Of a stretch of 64,000 nucleotides of DNA, positions 23,163 through 32,654 are shown piece after piece. The DNA comes from an uncultured Pseudomonadales bacterium. Lineage in GTDB: Bacteria > Pseudomonadota > Gammaproteobacteria > Pseudomonadales > Balneatricaceae. The position numbers were made by a program, and so were the translations under genes. The number at the start of each line of letters is the position of its first letter. Positions within the stretch are counted from its first letter, which is position 1. Below the pieces are notes generated by a model. The model was given only the letters and a program-made list of their open reading frames with translations, made no database searches and was not told the DNA's origin. The DNA is taken from assembly GCA_943787595.1 (NCBI GenBank), contig CALSNA010000003.1, positions 224,637 to 288,636 of the forward strand. The letters run 5' to 3'.

Positions 23163-23379
23163 GTCATTCTTGGGCATACTCAAATCATTATGATACGTTG
23201 TCAGGCTGGATTTTTAATAAAAAATGGAGTGTTGGGCAAGCGCCATTGGATTTTAGAGATTTTTCAGTTCCCAAAAATGACCCTATTCACAATACCGCAA
23301 ATGACGCTCAATTAAAGAATGCGATACACAATAAAATTTCAAGTCATAGAGGAGATAGAAAAAGATTGGGATATTAAAC
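23142..23379 (+). pseudogene. 5' fragment of TIR-like (ThsB/MTH538-type) gene
   Basis: Overlapping the end of the toxin in another frame, the translation gives IHVFVSHSWAYSNHYDTL, then APLDFRDFSVPKNDPIH and NDAQLKNAIHNKI. The pattern F-I-S-H-x-W-x-Y-S-x-x-Y-D, W-x-N/D-x-S-V-P-x-x-D-P-I-H, L-K-x-A-I is that of the MTH538 TIR-like domain found in Thoeris ThsB sensors. The frame breaks after about 70 residues and no later part follows, so only the first half remains. The ATG has become ATA. Confidence 0.6.
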
Positions 23380-23544
23380 CGTTTTTTTCTTAGTGGACGC
23401 ATTTTAAGTCCAAGAAAAAAGGCGTATTTTTCCGAATAAGCCCCATCTACTTAAAAGTTAGTACACTCATCATAACTTTTGTGTGTGCCTGGGTATATAT
23501 TTTGGTTAGTCTTATTGACTGCGTATAAAAAATTATACTTTCTG

Positions 23545-24370
23545 CACTATATGCATAAAGCAACATGAAGCTGAACATCAGGCAATGGTTAAAACACAGG
23601 CTGAACGACAGGCACAGCGTGAACTTGAGTACGCCAGCCAGTTGTTGATACAACAGAAAAATCTGGCCAATCTGGGGGTTATAACAGCTGAGCGGTGGTG
23701 TAACGCAAACACTCCATGTTCCAGAACGGCTGCGGGAGCAATTAAGCCAGATCGAAACCATGCATGACCACATGCACCTTGCAGCTGAGCGGCTGAAGGC
23801 ACTGTCAGATGCGCTCAGAGCTCTGGAGCAGGCTGAATACTGCCCATCAAAAACTGTGGACCTGAATGACGTGATCCGCGAATCTATCGTGATTACACAA
23901 GTTAGGGGTTCGGCCAGCATTAAGAGCAATCTGGGTGATCTGCCCCCCGTATCCTGTTTTCGAACTCGAATAGGACAGGTGGTGACCAATCTAATCAGTA
24001 ACACCATGGATGTTTTGGCTGCGCAGCCAGCAAAGCAGGGCCACGGGATCCACCAGGGCAAAATAGAAATCACCAGCACGCCTTAATGACGGTATCAGAT
24101 AACGGTCTAGGGGTAGCGGAAGCATTACAGAGCAAGATTTTTGATCAGTTTTTTACCACCAGACCAGCAGGCATTGGCACAGGATTGGGCTTAAACCTGT
24201 GTGAGCAGATTATCAACAGTCACGGCGGCACCATTGCTGTGGATCATTCCCCTACCCTTGGCGGAGCCCGTTTTCTGGTGTTGTTGCCGGTACAAGATGC
24301 AGGCGACCATTGCGTAACACCATTAGCAACCCTTGCATGGCAAGGCAGTGGTTCATTTATAGTGGGATAA
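23545..24370 (+). pseudogene. decayed sensor histidine kinase
   Basis: Three fragments in alternating frames give QQKNLANLGVITA (start of the dimerisation domain), then the N-box RIGQVVTNLISNTMDVL, then the G1 motif VSDNGLGV, the F-box KIFDQFFTTR and the G2 motif GTGLGLNLCEQIINSHGG. The segment that should hold the phospho-accepting His is deleted, and two frameshifts are needed to join the parts. It is the C-terminal half of an ordinary two-component kinase, inactive here. Confidence 0.7.
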
Positions 24371-24911
24371 GTATGAGCCATTGCGAAGCAATGGTAGTTT
24401 TATGAAGTCAAATCAGGCCCCCTGATCAAACTTCAACCCGTTCTTGCAGTTTTATGCTAATCTTTACCAGGCATTAAGTTATTTTGGGTTAAAAATAATT
24501 AATCAACTGATGATAAGTGGTATTTAACAAGATTGATCACCCTGTTACGACTCCCATGACTGGTTATTTATTGCTAGAGATCAGATTAACCGGATCAGCT
24601 TATTTGCATCAAGATAGCCAATTTGCTCATACCACTTTTATTGACACATCAATCAGTTAGCACTGATTCATTCAAATTATTTTGATGGTTCAGATACAGG
24701 CAGCACTGTGCCTGCATGACCAATGTCAGGCATAGCTTCATAAATAAAACAGCGTATCCCGGAAAAATACAGTGATTAACATGATAAATAATAAAAATTG
24801 TAAAAATATTATTCTAAGCTAAAATTAATGATGTTGTGGCTACCTTGGCATGGCCTAAGGTAGGATATTAATCAGCATTATCTGGAGCACACCAGGCAAC
24901 AGGATACCGGA
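24371..24911. other. intergenic, upstream of the gsp operon
   Basis: No gene could be supported. The AT-rich stretch at 24770-24830 is a plausible place for the gsp promoter, but no single -35/-10 pair stands out. Confidence 0.4.
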
Positions 24912-25733
24912 ATGGGTGCGATACCTTATGAAAGACCCAAGCCTATAGCACCCCGTTTAATATTATGGGGGCTCTGTTTGGCGTTAGGCCTGGGGCTGGC
25001 CCGTATCAGTTGGTCAATTCACATATTATGGTTATTTGAACCCAAACCACCACCAGCGATCATGTTGCAGCAGTCTCACAAACTATCGGTTTCCAGTCTT
25101 GCGGACAAGCTGGTCAACGCTAATCTATTTGGCATTGAGATACATCAGCCGATTACAACAGCCCTTGAAATAATTCCACCATCACCGCTTGATATCGTTA
25201 TCAAAGGCCTGTTAACCTCATCTGGTGCTAACACTAATGTCGCTATTTTATCGATCAATGACCAGGCTGAGCAGGTCTTTCAAACTGGAGATACCATAAC
25301 CTACAATAGCCAACTGCAGCAAATTTTGCCCAATTGCGTGTTAATCAGTCAACAGGGCGCATTAACGATGGTGGCCCTGCCACGGGCCAAACTGGAGCAG
25401 TTCATGGTGCCAGAACAAGCAACTGATCTCCAGCAACTACGGACCCAGGTGATCCAAGACCCCAGCCAACTGAAACAATACGTGCGACTTCAACCCGTAA
25501 TGCACCAGGGCCGGTTTCAGGGCTACCAGGTACAGCCTGGGCCAGATGCAACCTGGTTTAAGCAGGTTGGGCTACAGCCAGGAGATGTTATCCTGAGTGT
25601 TAATGGCACCCAAATCGCCAGCTTGAGTAGCCAGATGGGTGTCATGAAGAATATTCAGCAGGACAGCCATATCGTCTTAGGGATTCAGCGACATGGCCAG
25701 GAACAGCAATTAAAAATGGAGTTCAATCCATGA
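24912..25733 (+). CDS. gspC: type II secretion protein GspC
   Basis: GspC is the inner-membrane clamp linking the assembly platform to the secretin GspD. The 273 residues have a short cytoplasmic N-terminus, one membrane helix (about 14-34), a periplasmic homology region (about 75-160) and a C-terminal PDZ domain with FKQVGLQPGDVILSVNGT. It opens the operon, and its stop overlaps the gspD start in ATGA. The PDZ type (rather than coiled coil) resembles GspC of Vibrio and pseudomonads. Confidence 0.92.
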   Translation: MGAIPYERPKPIAPRLILWGLCLALGLGLARISWSIHILWLFEPKPPPAIMLQQSHKLSVSSLADKLVNANLFGIEIHQPITTALEIIPPSPLDIVIKGLLTSSGANTNVAILSINDQAEQVFQTGDTITYNSQLQQILPNCVLISQQGALTMVALPRAKLEQFMVPEQATDLQQLRTQVIQDPSQLKQYVRLQPVMHQGRFQGYQVQPGPDATWFKQVGLQPGDVILSVNGTQIASLSSQMGVMKNIQQDSHIVLGIQRHGQEQQLKMEFNP

Positions 25734-28093
25734 TCAACAGTTGGCTGCAGGTGGCTCTACTGAGCTTGATGCTGGCATCTCTGGTGCAGGCTAATCCCCA
25801 AACCAAGGCAGGCGCTACCCTTAATCTCAATAATGTCGACATTCGCACCCTGATCGAAACAGTAGCCCTGCTCACCAGAAAACACTTCATCATCGATCCC
25901 AGAGTACAGGGTCAGGTGACTGTAGTCTCCAATACGCCGGTAGCTGATCACGAAATTTATGAGGTCTTTCTGGCAGTTCTGGATGTACACAGTTTTATAG
26001 CAGCCCCTACCGGCAACAGCATCAAGATTATGCCCAAGGTGAATAGCCGCATGGTTGGTGCCTATGATGATGCAAGCACAGGCCAGCCCCAGGATGCCAT
26101 TGTTACCCGGGTGGTCAGTATGGCCCATGTATCTGCTGCACAAGTCATCCCCATCATCCGGCCTCTGCTGCCCAAGGAAGCTCATCTAGCAGCTTATACC
26201 CCCAGTAATATGGTGATTTTATCTGCCACCGCCCGCAATGCGCAACGGATGCAAGCTATTATCCAGCGCATCGATCAGCCGGTGGCCCTGGCTCTGGAAG
26301 TCATCCCACTGCAGCATGCCAATGCAGAGCAGATGGTCAATATCATTAACAGTCTGGGCCTGGTGACGGTAGCCGGTGGCGAAGGTGGCCAACGCAGTTC
26401 ACTGGTCATGGCTGATGCCCGCACCAACAGCCTAATCGTTAACAGTTCCAAACAGGATCGGCCCAGGGTCAGGGCACTGATCGCTCATCTGGATATTCCG
26501 GCGGGTTCAGATAGAGTCACAACCCAGGTAGTTTACCTGCAATATGCCCAGGCTAAAAGCCTAGCCTCCATTCTCACAGCCATGGTCAGTGCCACCACGT
26601 CAGACCTATCACTGGCGACCAGACCAGTTGCGGGGGTTACAATTCAAGCTGAACCACACAGCAATGCCCTGGTTATTAAAGCAACCAATACACAAATGCA
26701 GACCTTGATGCAACTGATCCGGCAACTGGATATCCCTGTCAATGCCGGCTCAGACGATATTCGGGTGGTGTACCTGAAATATGCCCAGGCTGAAGCCATC
26801 GCTCCCGTGATCAGCAATGTAGCTGCTGCATCCAGTCAAACGGCGGGGGCAACCGGCCAGCCGGCCCCAAACGTCAGTGTACAGGCCGAACCCCAATCCA
26901 ATGCTCTGGTGATCAGTGCCCCAGCCGGCACTATGCCTACCCTGATGACCCTGATCCGGCAACTGGATGTACGCCGGGCTCAGGTACTGGTAGAGGCTAT
27001 TATTGCCGAAGTTTCCGCAACGAAAGCGGCTGAACTGGGCATGCAGTGGGCCCTGGCAAAACCAGACCAGGTCGGTGCCATAACCAGCTTCAGTGGCAGT
27101 GGGCCCAACCTGATCCAGCTCAAACAGAACCCACTGGTGGTAGGTAACGGCATGACCATGAGCATCGGCCGTTTTGCCACCGGGCAAATAAATCTGGCCA
27201 CCCTGCTCAATGCCCTGGCCACTGATGGCACCACCAATATTATTTCTACCCCTTCACTAATGACCCTAGATAATGAAGCAGCAGAAATTATGGTGGGCCA
27301 GAATGTACCCTTTATTACTGGCCAGTACAACAACAGTAGCACCACCAGTGGTAGTTCCACCAGCCCGTTCCAGACCATTCAACGCAGCGATGTGGGACTG
27401 AGTCTAAAAATCCGCCCCCGTATCAATCAGGGCAAGACCATTCAACTGGATATCGAACAGGAAATTTCCAGCATCAATGCCCAATCCAACAATGCCGCTG
27501 ATATCGTCACCAATAAACGGTCTATCAAAACCAAGGTGATGGCCAATGATCAGGATTTGATTATTCTGGGTGGACTGATTGATGACAATTTACAGGAAAC
27601 CCTAGAAAAGGTGCCCATATTGGGCGATTTGCCTATTATCGGGCTAGCGTTCAAACACCGCAAGTCACGTTTGGTAAAGCGTAACCTGATGGTCTTTATC
27701 CGACCTACCATTGTCAGAGATGCAGCAGTGATGCAGGCTACGACTCAGAGCAAGTACGATAGCCTGCGCACCCGGCAGTTACTGCAGCCGTCTGGCATTG
27801 AACTACTGCCGCGCATTCAGCGGCCAGTGCTAAAAGCACCGGCCGCCAGGTTACCAATAGAGCGTAAGCAAACTGAAACCCAACAGCCATCAGGGAGCCA
27901 ACCCAATGGTGACCGGGCTACCGACAGCATGGTGATACCGCAAACCCAAAATCATCTTGAACCGGTAACCCGGCCAGAATCTGTTAATCCGACCCGTAGC
28001 ACTGCTGCGCGAAAACCCAGATTAGAGATTATCTGGCAGCCTAGGATCGCGCCAGCCAAAACCACGGAAACCCTGGCCGTTGACGGGACATAA
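25730..28093 (+). CDS. gspD: type II secretion secretin GspD
   Basis: GspD forms the outer-membrane pore of the type II system. Signal peptide at 1-21 (cleavage after LVQA). The N0 domain begins LNLNNVDIRTLIETVALLTRK. The N1-N3 repeats each contain YLQYAQA/YLKYAQA and a PHSNALVI/PQSNALVI strand. The secretin core has VPFITGQYN and the terminal VPILGDLPIIGLAFKHR signature. The last 90 residues are a Gln/Pro-rich tail. 787 residues is a little long because of this tail. It overlaps gspC by 4 bases; gspE begins 2 bases after it. Confidence 0.96.
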   Translation: MINSWLQVALLSLMLASLVQANPQTKAGATLNLNNVDIRTLIETVALLTRKHFIIDPRVQGQVTVVSNTPVADHEIYEVFLAVLDVHSFIAAPTGNSIKIMPKVNSRMVGAYDDASTGQPQDAIVTRVVSMAHVSAAQVIPIIRPLLPKEAHLAAYTPSNMVILSATARNAQRMQAIIQRIDQPVALALEVIPLQHANAEQMVNIINSLGLVTVAGGEGGQRSSLVMADARTNSLIVNSSKQDRPRVRALIAHLDIPAGSDRVTTQVVYLQYAQAKSLASILTAMVSATTSDLSLATRPVAGVTIQAEPHSNALVIKATNTQMQTLMQLIRQLDIPVNAGSDDIRVVYLKYAQAEAIAPVISNVAAASSQTAGATGQPAPNVSVQAEPQSNALVISAPAGTMPTLMTLIRQLDVRRAQVLVEAIIAEVSATKAAELGMQWALAKPDQVGAITSFSGSGPNLIQLKQNPLVVGNGMTMSIGRFATGQINLATLLNALATDGTTNIISTPSLMTLDNEAAEIMVGQNVPFITGQYNNSSTTSGSSTSPFQTIQRSDVGLSLKIRPRINQGKTIQLDIEQEISSINAQSNNAADIVTNKRSIKTKVMANDQDLIILGGLIDDNLQETLEKVPILGDLPIIGLAFKHRKSRLVKRNLMVFIRPTIVRDAAVMQATTQSKYDSLRTRQLLQPSGIELLPRIQRPVLKAPAARLPIERKQTETQQPSGSQPNGDRATDSMVIPQTQNHLEPVTRPESVNPTRSTAARKPRLEIIWQPRIAPAKTTETLAVDGT

Positions 28094-28095
28094 CC

Positions 28096-29508
28096 ATGAC
28101 CACCCTGATTCTGCCCTACAGCTTTGCCAAGCAACACCATGTTTTGCTGGCTAGGGGAACGCTCTACAGGACAGCCCAAACACCCCTGCACGCGCTGCTG
28201 GAAGCTCAGCGGGTTGCCCACGGGCCCTGCACCTTACAGTTACTGGACGACACCGCTTTTGAAGCACAACTGCAACTGCAATATCAGCATCATTCCGGCT
28301 CATCGGTGGCCATCGCCAACACTCTGGATACACAGACAGACCTGTTGCAACTGGCCGCCACCCTGCCACAGATTGAGGATCTTGTCGATCAGGCGGATGA
28401 TGCCCCTATTATCCGCCTGATCAATGCCCTGATTGCAGAAGCCATCCGTGAACAGGCCTCTGACATTCATATAGAGCCCTATGAAAACCGAGTTCGCATC
28501 CGCCTGCGCAAGGATGGTGTACTGCAAACGGTACTGGAACCCAAACGCGAACTCGGCCCACTGCTAGTGTCGCGTATTAAGATCATGGCCAGACTGGACA
28601 TTGCCGAACGACGGCTACCCCAAGATGGGCGCATGAGTATTCAGTTGGCCGGCCGACCAGTAGACATCCGCGTGGCCATCATCCCATCGGGACAGGGTGA
28701 GCGGGTGGTATTACGCTTGCTGGATCGCCAACTACAGCGCCTGGATCTACACAGATTGGGCATCCCAAGTACTATTGAACAGGCCATGCAACGTCTAATT
28801 GCCAGGCCCCACGGCATTATTTTGGTAACCGGCCCCACTGGCTCTGGCAAAACCACTACCCTGTATGCCGCGTTACAACAGATCAATCAGCAAGATCGTA
28901 ACATTATGACCGTTGAGGAACCAGTAGAGTATGATCTTGATGGCATCAGCCAAACAACAGTCAATACCCAAACCGGCATGACCTTTGCCAGTGGTTTACG
29001 CGCTATTTTACGCCAAGATCCAGATGTGATTATGGTGGGTGAAATCCGTGACCTGGAAACCGCCAAAATTGCCATTCAGGCTAGTTTGACCGGCCATCTG
29101 GTATTTTCCACCCTGCATACCAATACTGCCACCGGAGCTATAACCCGTCTACAGGATATGGGCGTGGCATCCTATTTACTGGCTTCTGGAATACTGGCTG
29201 TGCTGTCGCAACGCCTGGTCCGCCAACTGTGCCCTACCTGTAAAATTGCTGCCACAGGAACCGCGGGCTGTGCTCCGGCAGGCTGCTCAGCCTGTGACCA
29301 GAGCGGTTACCAGGGGCGCCTGGGATTGTACGAACTGTTTGAGATTACTGATCCGATCCGGCAACTGATCCATGACGGTGGGAGCCAGCAGGAACTGGAA
29401 CAGCTAGCCCAGCAGCAACATGGCAGCCTGCGCCAAGATGGCATGGCCAAGGTTGTTGATGGCACGACCACCTACACCGAAGTATTACGGGTCACCGAGG
29501 TAGACTGA
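28096..29508 (+). CDS. gspE: type II secretion ATPase GspE
   Basis: GspE is the cytoplasmic ATPase that powers pseudopilus assembly. The 470 residues show Walker A GPTGSGKTTT, the Asp box MTVEEPVEYD, Walker B DPDVIMVGEIRD, the His box HLVFSTLHTN, and a C-terminal tetracysteine zinc module (CPTC ... CSAC) before GRLGLYELF. The N1 domain is shorter than in Vibrio EpsE. It overlaps the gspF start by one base (TGATG). Confidence 0.97.
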   Translation: MTTLILPYSFAKQHHVLLARGTLYRTAQTPLHALLEAQRVAHGPCTLQLLDDTAFEAQLQLQYQHHSGSSVAIANTLDTQTDLLQLAATLPQIEDLVDQADDAPIIRLINALIAEAIREQASDIHIEPYENRVRIRLRKDGVLQTVLEPKRELGPLLVSRIKIMARLDIAERRLPQDGRMSIQLAGRPVDIRVAIIPSGQGERVVLRLLDRQLQRLDLHRLGIPSTIEQAMQRLIARPHGIILVTGPTGSGKTTTLYAALQQINQQDRNIMTVEEPVEYDLDGISQTTVNTQTGMTFASGLRAILRQDPDVIMVGEIRDLETAKIAIQASLTGHLVFSTLHTNTATGAITRLQDMGVASYLLASGILAVLSQRLVRQLCPTCKIAATGTAGCAPAGCSACDQSGYQGRLGLYELFEITDPIRQLIHDGGSQQELEQLAQQQHGSLRQDGMAKVVDGTTTYTEVLRVTEVD

Positions 29509-30734
29509 TGGCCAGCTTTTCCTATACTGCCCTAAACCGCCGTGGTGGCTCAACCCAGGGTATCTTGCAAGCCGATACTGAACAGCAGGTGAGTGAACAG
29601 CTGTTGCAGCAGGGTTTGACACCACTGGCCATTACCCAGATCAGCAGCACCACTGCCCGCCCATCAAACCGGACCGGCTGGCGACGTTGGGCAACCCCGC
29701 GCCTGAGCCCTTCCGAACAGTGTCAGATTACCCAGCAACTAGCTACTCTGCTGGATGCAGCCCTACCCCTGGATGACGCCCTAGCGGCTGTGGTATCACA
29801 GTCTGGCAAACGCGCGACCCAAACCGTTATGACTCTGGTGCAGGCAAGGATCAATGAGGGGCTGAGCCTAGCTCAAGCGCTGGCGGAACAACCGCACAGC
29901 TTCAGCAACGACTATATTGCCAGCATCAGAGCCGGAGAACAAAGCGGCCAGTTGGCATCCGTGCTGTTGCGACTGGCCAGTTATACCCAGCAACAGCAGG
30001 CTACCCATAAGCGCATCCAGCTGGCCCTGATTTATCCCACCATGATCTTTCTGGTGGCGGTGGCCGTGGTTACCTTGCTGTTAACCTATGTGGTACCGCA
30101 GGTCATTGATGTTATTCTCAATATGAACCAGAGCTTGCCCCTGTTAACACGCTGGTTAATTGACATCAGTGGTTTTATCCAGCAGAAAGGGCTACACCTA
30201 TTGCTGGTTCTACTGCTGTTGTTGGGGACCCTACGGCTGGGGTTACAACACCCGGGCATACGGTTACAACTACACCGATGGTTGCTAAAATTGCCCCTGA
30301 TCGGTAGCTTCCTGCAACTTTTTTATGCCGCCAGGTTTAGCAAGACATTGGCTCTGCTGACAGCCAGTGGGGTACCGATTCTGGAGGCCATAGGCGGCGC
30401 TCGTGAAGTGGTTGGCAACCTCTGGTTACAACAGCACCTTAACGCCGCCAGGGAGCAAATTCGAGAAGGGACATCGGTCTTTCAGGCCCTGCAACAACGG
30501 CCGATACTGCCACCCATTGCCCTGCATTTGGTGGCCAGTGGGGAAAGTAGCAGCAACCTGGATGGCATGCTGGACAAATCAGCTGATCAGCTGGAGCAGC
30601 AATTACAGCATAAACTGGGCCTGACCCTGGCATTGCTGGAACCACTGATTATGGTCTTGATGGGCGGCTTGGTGCTGGCCATTGTAATGGCCATCCTGAT
30701 TCCTATTTTTGAAATGAATCACTTAATCGCCTGA
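29508..30734 (+). CDS. gspF: type II secretion inner-membrane protein GspF
   Basis: GspF is the polytopic platform protein that contacts GspE and GspL. The 408 residues contain two homologous cytoplasmic four-helix domains, each with a A-x-x-x-G-x-x-L-x-x-A-L type motif (LDAALPLDDALAAV; TASGVPILEAI), separated by membrane helices (about 180-200 and 225-245), with a third near the C-terminus. The N-terminus FSYTALNRRGG is typical. It sits between gspE and gspG. Confidence 0.95.
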   Translation: MASFSYTALNRRGGSTQGILQADTEQQVSEQLLQQGLTPLAITQISSTTARPSNRTGWRRWATPRLSPSEQCQITQQLATLLDAALPLDDALAAVVSQSGKRATQTVMTLVQARINEGLSLAQALAEQPHSFSNDYIASIRAGEQSGQLASVLLRLASYTQQQQATHKRIQLALIYPTMIFLVAVAVVTLLLTYVVPQVIDVILNMNQSLPLLTRWLIDISGFIQQKGLHLLLVLLLLLGTLRLGLQHPGIRLQLHRWLLKLPLIGSFLQLFYAARFSKTLALLTASGVPILEAIGGAREVVGNLWLQQHLNAAREQIREGTSVFQALQQRPILPPIALHLVASGESSSNLDGMLDKSADQLEQQLQHKLGLTLALLEPLIMVLMGGLVLAIVMAILIPIFEMNHLIA

Positions 30735-30746
30735 GGAATTTTTGCC

Positions 30747-31178
30747 ATGCAAATGCTATTTAAGCACCGTGGTTTCACACTGATTGAAATCATGATTGTG
30801 GTCGTTATTCTGGGGATACTGGCCACGCTGGTCATCCCACGCATTATTGACCGGCCTGACCAGGCCCGGGCAGTGAAAGCCAAGCAGGATATTCGCAGCC
30901 TGGAAAGCACCCTGCAAATGTATCGGCTGGATAACTTTGATTATCCCACCACAGCTCAAGGGCTAAAGGCTCTAATCAACAGACCTGATAGCAACCCCAA
31001 ACCAGCCAACTGGCAGGGCCCCTACCTGGACCGTTTACCGATAGACCCCTGGGGTAACCCCTATATTTACCTGAACCCTGGAGAACATGGCACCATTGAT
31101 CTGTCCAGCCAGGGTTCCGACCAGCGTCAAGGAGGCCAAGGCAGTGCCCAGGATATTGGCAACTGGGACTTGCAATAA
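30747..31178 (+). CDS. gspG: major pseudopilin GspG
   Basis: GspG is the main subunit of the type II pseudopilus. Residues 1-9 are a short leader ending in Gly before FTLIEIMIVVVILGILA, the prepilin peptidase site with Glu5. The rest has RPDQARAVKAKQDI, YRLDNFDYPTTAQGL and the C-terminal calcium-loop region ending in GTIDLSSQGSD and DIGNWDL. The 143-residue length is normal. The peptidase that would process it (GspO/PilD) is not in the window. Confidence 0.97.
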   Translation: MQMLFKHRGFTLIEIMIVVVILGILATLVIPRIIDRPDQARAVKAKQDIRSLESTLQMYRLDNFDYPTTAQGLKALINRPDSNPKPANWQGPYLDRLPIDPWGNPYIYLNPGEHGTIDLSSQGSDQRQGGQGSAQDIGNWDLQ

Positions 31179-31674
31179 GCCCCAGTTATTAACTCGTAAC
31201 TTTAGGTGTACAACTGGCTTTACCCTGCTGGAAATCCTGCTGGTGGTGCTGATCATCGGCATTGTCAGCAGCTTGTTGGTCATGTCCACATCTACCTCTG
31301 GTAGTAGCCGGAAGCTACAACAGGAAGCCGAACGCCTGGTGGCATTGCTGCAATACGCCCGTCAGCAGGCCATCCTGGAAAACCGTCTGTACGGCCTGCA
31401 GTTACAGCCTCGTGGCTACCAGTTTATGGTGTATCAGAACCGCAACTGGCAGGTAGCTGAACAGACAACTATGCGCTTGCGTCAGTTACCCCAGCAAGGT
31501 CGTATTTATCTGCTAGGACCTGTACCGGTAGACCCACAACAACCGGCAGTCATGTTTTCATCCCTGGGCGAACAGGATGACTTCCAGTTGCGGCTCAGCC
31601 TGCGGGATTACCATTGGCGGGTAACTGGGGAGCCAGATGGCAAGTTGACCAGCGAGCAGGAATTCCATGAATAA
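31156..31674 (+). CDS. gspH: minor pseudopilin GspH
   Basis: GspH is a minor pseudopilin of the type II system. The diagnostic segment is CTTGFTLLEILLVVLIIGIVSS, a prepilin leader and N-terminal helix. Downstream RLVALLQYARQQAILENRLYGL is typical of the family. The start is uncertain: the frame is open far upstream inside gspG, and no ATG lies close; TTG at 31156 would give a 22-residue leader and a 22-base overlap with gspG. The gene ends 8 bases inside gspI. Confidence 0.88.
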   Translation: MATGTCNKPQLLTRNFRCTTGFTLLEILLVVLIIGIVSSLLVMSTSTSGSSRKLQQEAERLVALLQYARQQAILENRLYGLQLQPRGYQFMVYQNRNWQVAEQTTMRLRQLPQQGRIYLLGPVPVDPQQPAVMFSSLGEQDDFQLRLSLRDYHWRVTGEPDGKLTSEQEFHE

Positions 31675-32041
31675 GGCTATATCCGGATTCACTCTGGTGG
31701 AAATTCTGGTGGCCCTGACTATCGTGGCCATTGCCATGAGCGCTTATCTACAGCAGTTTGGCGTCCAGGCCGAACAAACTTTAAGCCTGCAAGCTCGAAC
31801 GCTGGGGCATTGGGCAGCTCAAAATCACCTAGCTGAAATGCAGCTAGCCAAGAACTGGCCAAACACTGGAAAACAGCAGATTCAGGTGCAGCAAGGGGGA
31901 CATGCATGGTTGATCACACAACAGACCGACACCACCACCAACCCCAATATACGGCGGGTGGAACTGCAATTAAGAACCGATGCAGGCCAACCCGTGGGGG
32001 TTCTGGTAGGCTATGTGGGGCGTACACATGACCCCCGGTAA
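31667..32041 (+). CDS. gspI: minor pseudopilin GspI
   Basis: GspI initiates the pseudopilus tip together with GspJ and GspK. After a seven-residue leader (MNKAISG) comes FTLVEILVALTIVAIAMSAY, then the typical AQNHLAEMQL segment and a short beta domain. 124 residues is normal. It overlaps gspH by 8 bases and gspJ by 29 or 14 bases, so translation is likely coupled. Confidence 0.93.
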   Translation: MNKAISGFTLVEILVALTIVAIAMSAYLQQFGVQAEQTLSLQARTLGHWAAQNHLAEMQLAKNWPNTGKQQIQVQQGGHAWLITQQTDTTTNPNIRRVELQLRTDAGQPVGVLVGYVGRTHDPR

Positions 32042-32654
32042 GCTGTTAGCCCAGCCTCACCAAAGTGGCTTCACTCTGCTTGAGTTACTGTTGGCTCTGG
32101 CCATATTTGCTATCCTTTCTACCCTGTCCTACGGCGGCCTCAAACAACTGTTGAACCAACAACAGCAACTGCAACAACGGCAACAGCGCCTGCAACAAAT
32201 CCAAACTACCATGCAATTACTGGAACGAGATCTGAGTCAACTCGTGGCACGGCCAATACGTGACGCCTACGGTGATTCACAACCAGCACTCAAGGCAACT
32301 GCCAGCAACACCGGGACAGTGGACTTAAGTGTACGCCGACCTTATCATCCCAACCGACCCCAGGCCAGTCTGCTGCAACGCGCCGGTTACCACCACCACG
32401 ACCAGCAACTATTACGCCACTATTGGCCCCAGATAGATATAACCCAGGCCACTCGCAGGCGGCAATACCCGCTGCTGGATCAGGTCAGTCAGGTCCAATG
32501 GCGCTTTATGCAAACCGATGGCCAGTGGCTAACTTACTGGCCACCGGCAGGGGCAGCACAGGATAGCCTTCCCCTAGCCACAGAGATTATTGTGACTACC
32601 ACGGATTATGGTCCCATTCGCCGAGTCATTATCGGTCCTGGAGGTCTGCCGTGA
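32013..32654 (+). CDS. gspJ: minor pseudopilin GspJ
   Basis: GspJ is part of the GspI-J-K tip complex. The leader ends in SG before FTLLELLLALAIFAILSTLSYGG, followed by a Gln-rich coiled segment (QQQQLQQRQQRLQQ) and the family block MQLLERDLSQLVARPIRD. Two ATG codons are possible (32013 and 32028); both overlap gspI. 213 residues (or 208) is normal. Its stop overlaps the gspK start. Confidence 0.92.
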   Translation: MWGVHMTPGKLLAQPHQSGFTLLELLLALAIFAILSTLSYGGLKQLLNQQQQLQQRQQRLQQIQTTMQLLERDLSQLVARPIRDAYGDSQPALKATASNTGTVDLSVRRPYHPNRPQASLLQRAGYHHHDQQLLRHYWPQIDITQATRRRQYPLLDQVSQVQWRFMQTDGQWLTYWPPAGAAQDSLPLATEIIVTTTDYGPIRRVIIGPGGLP

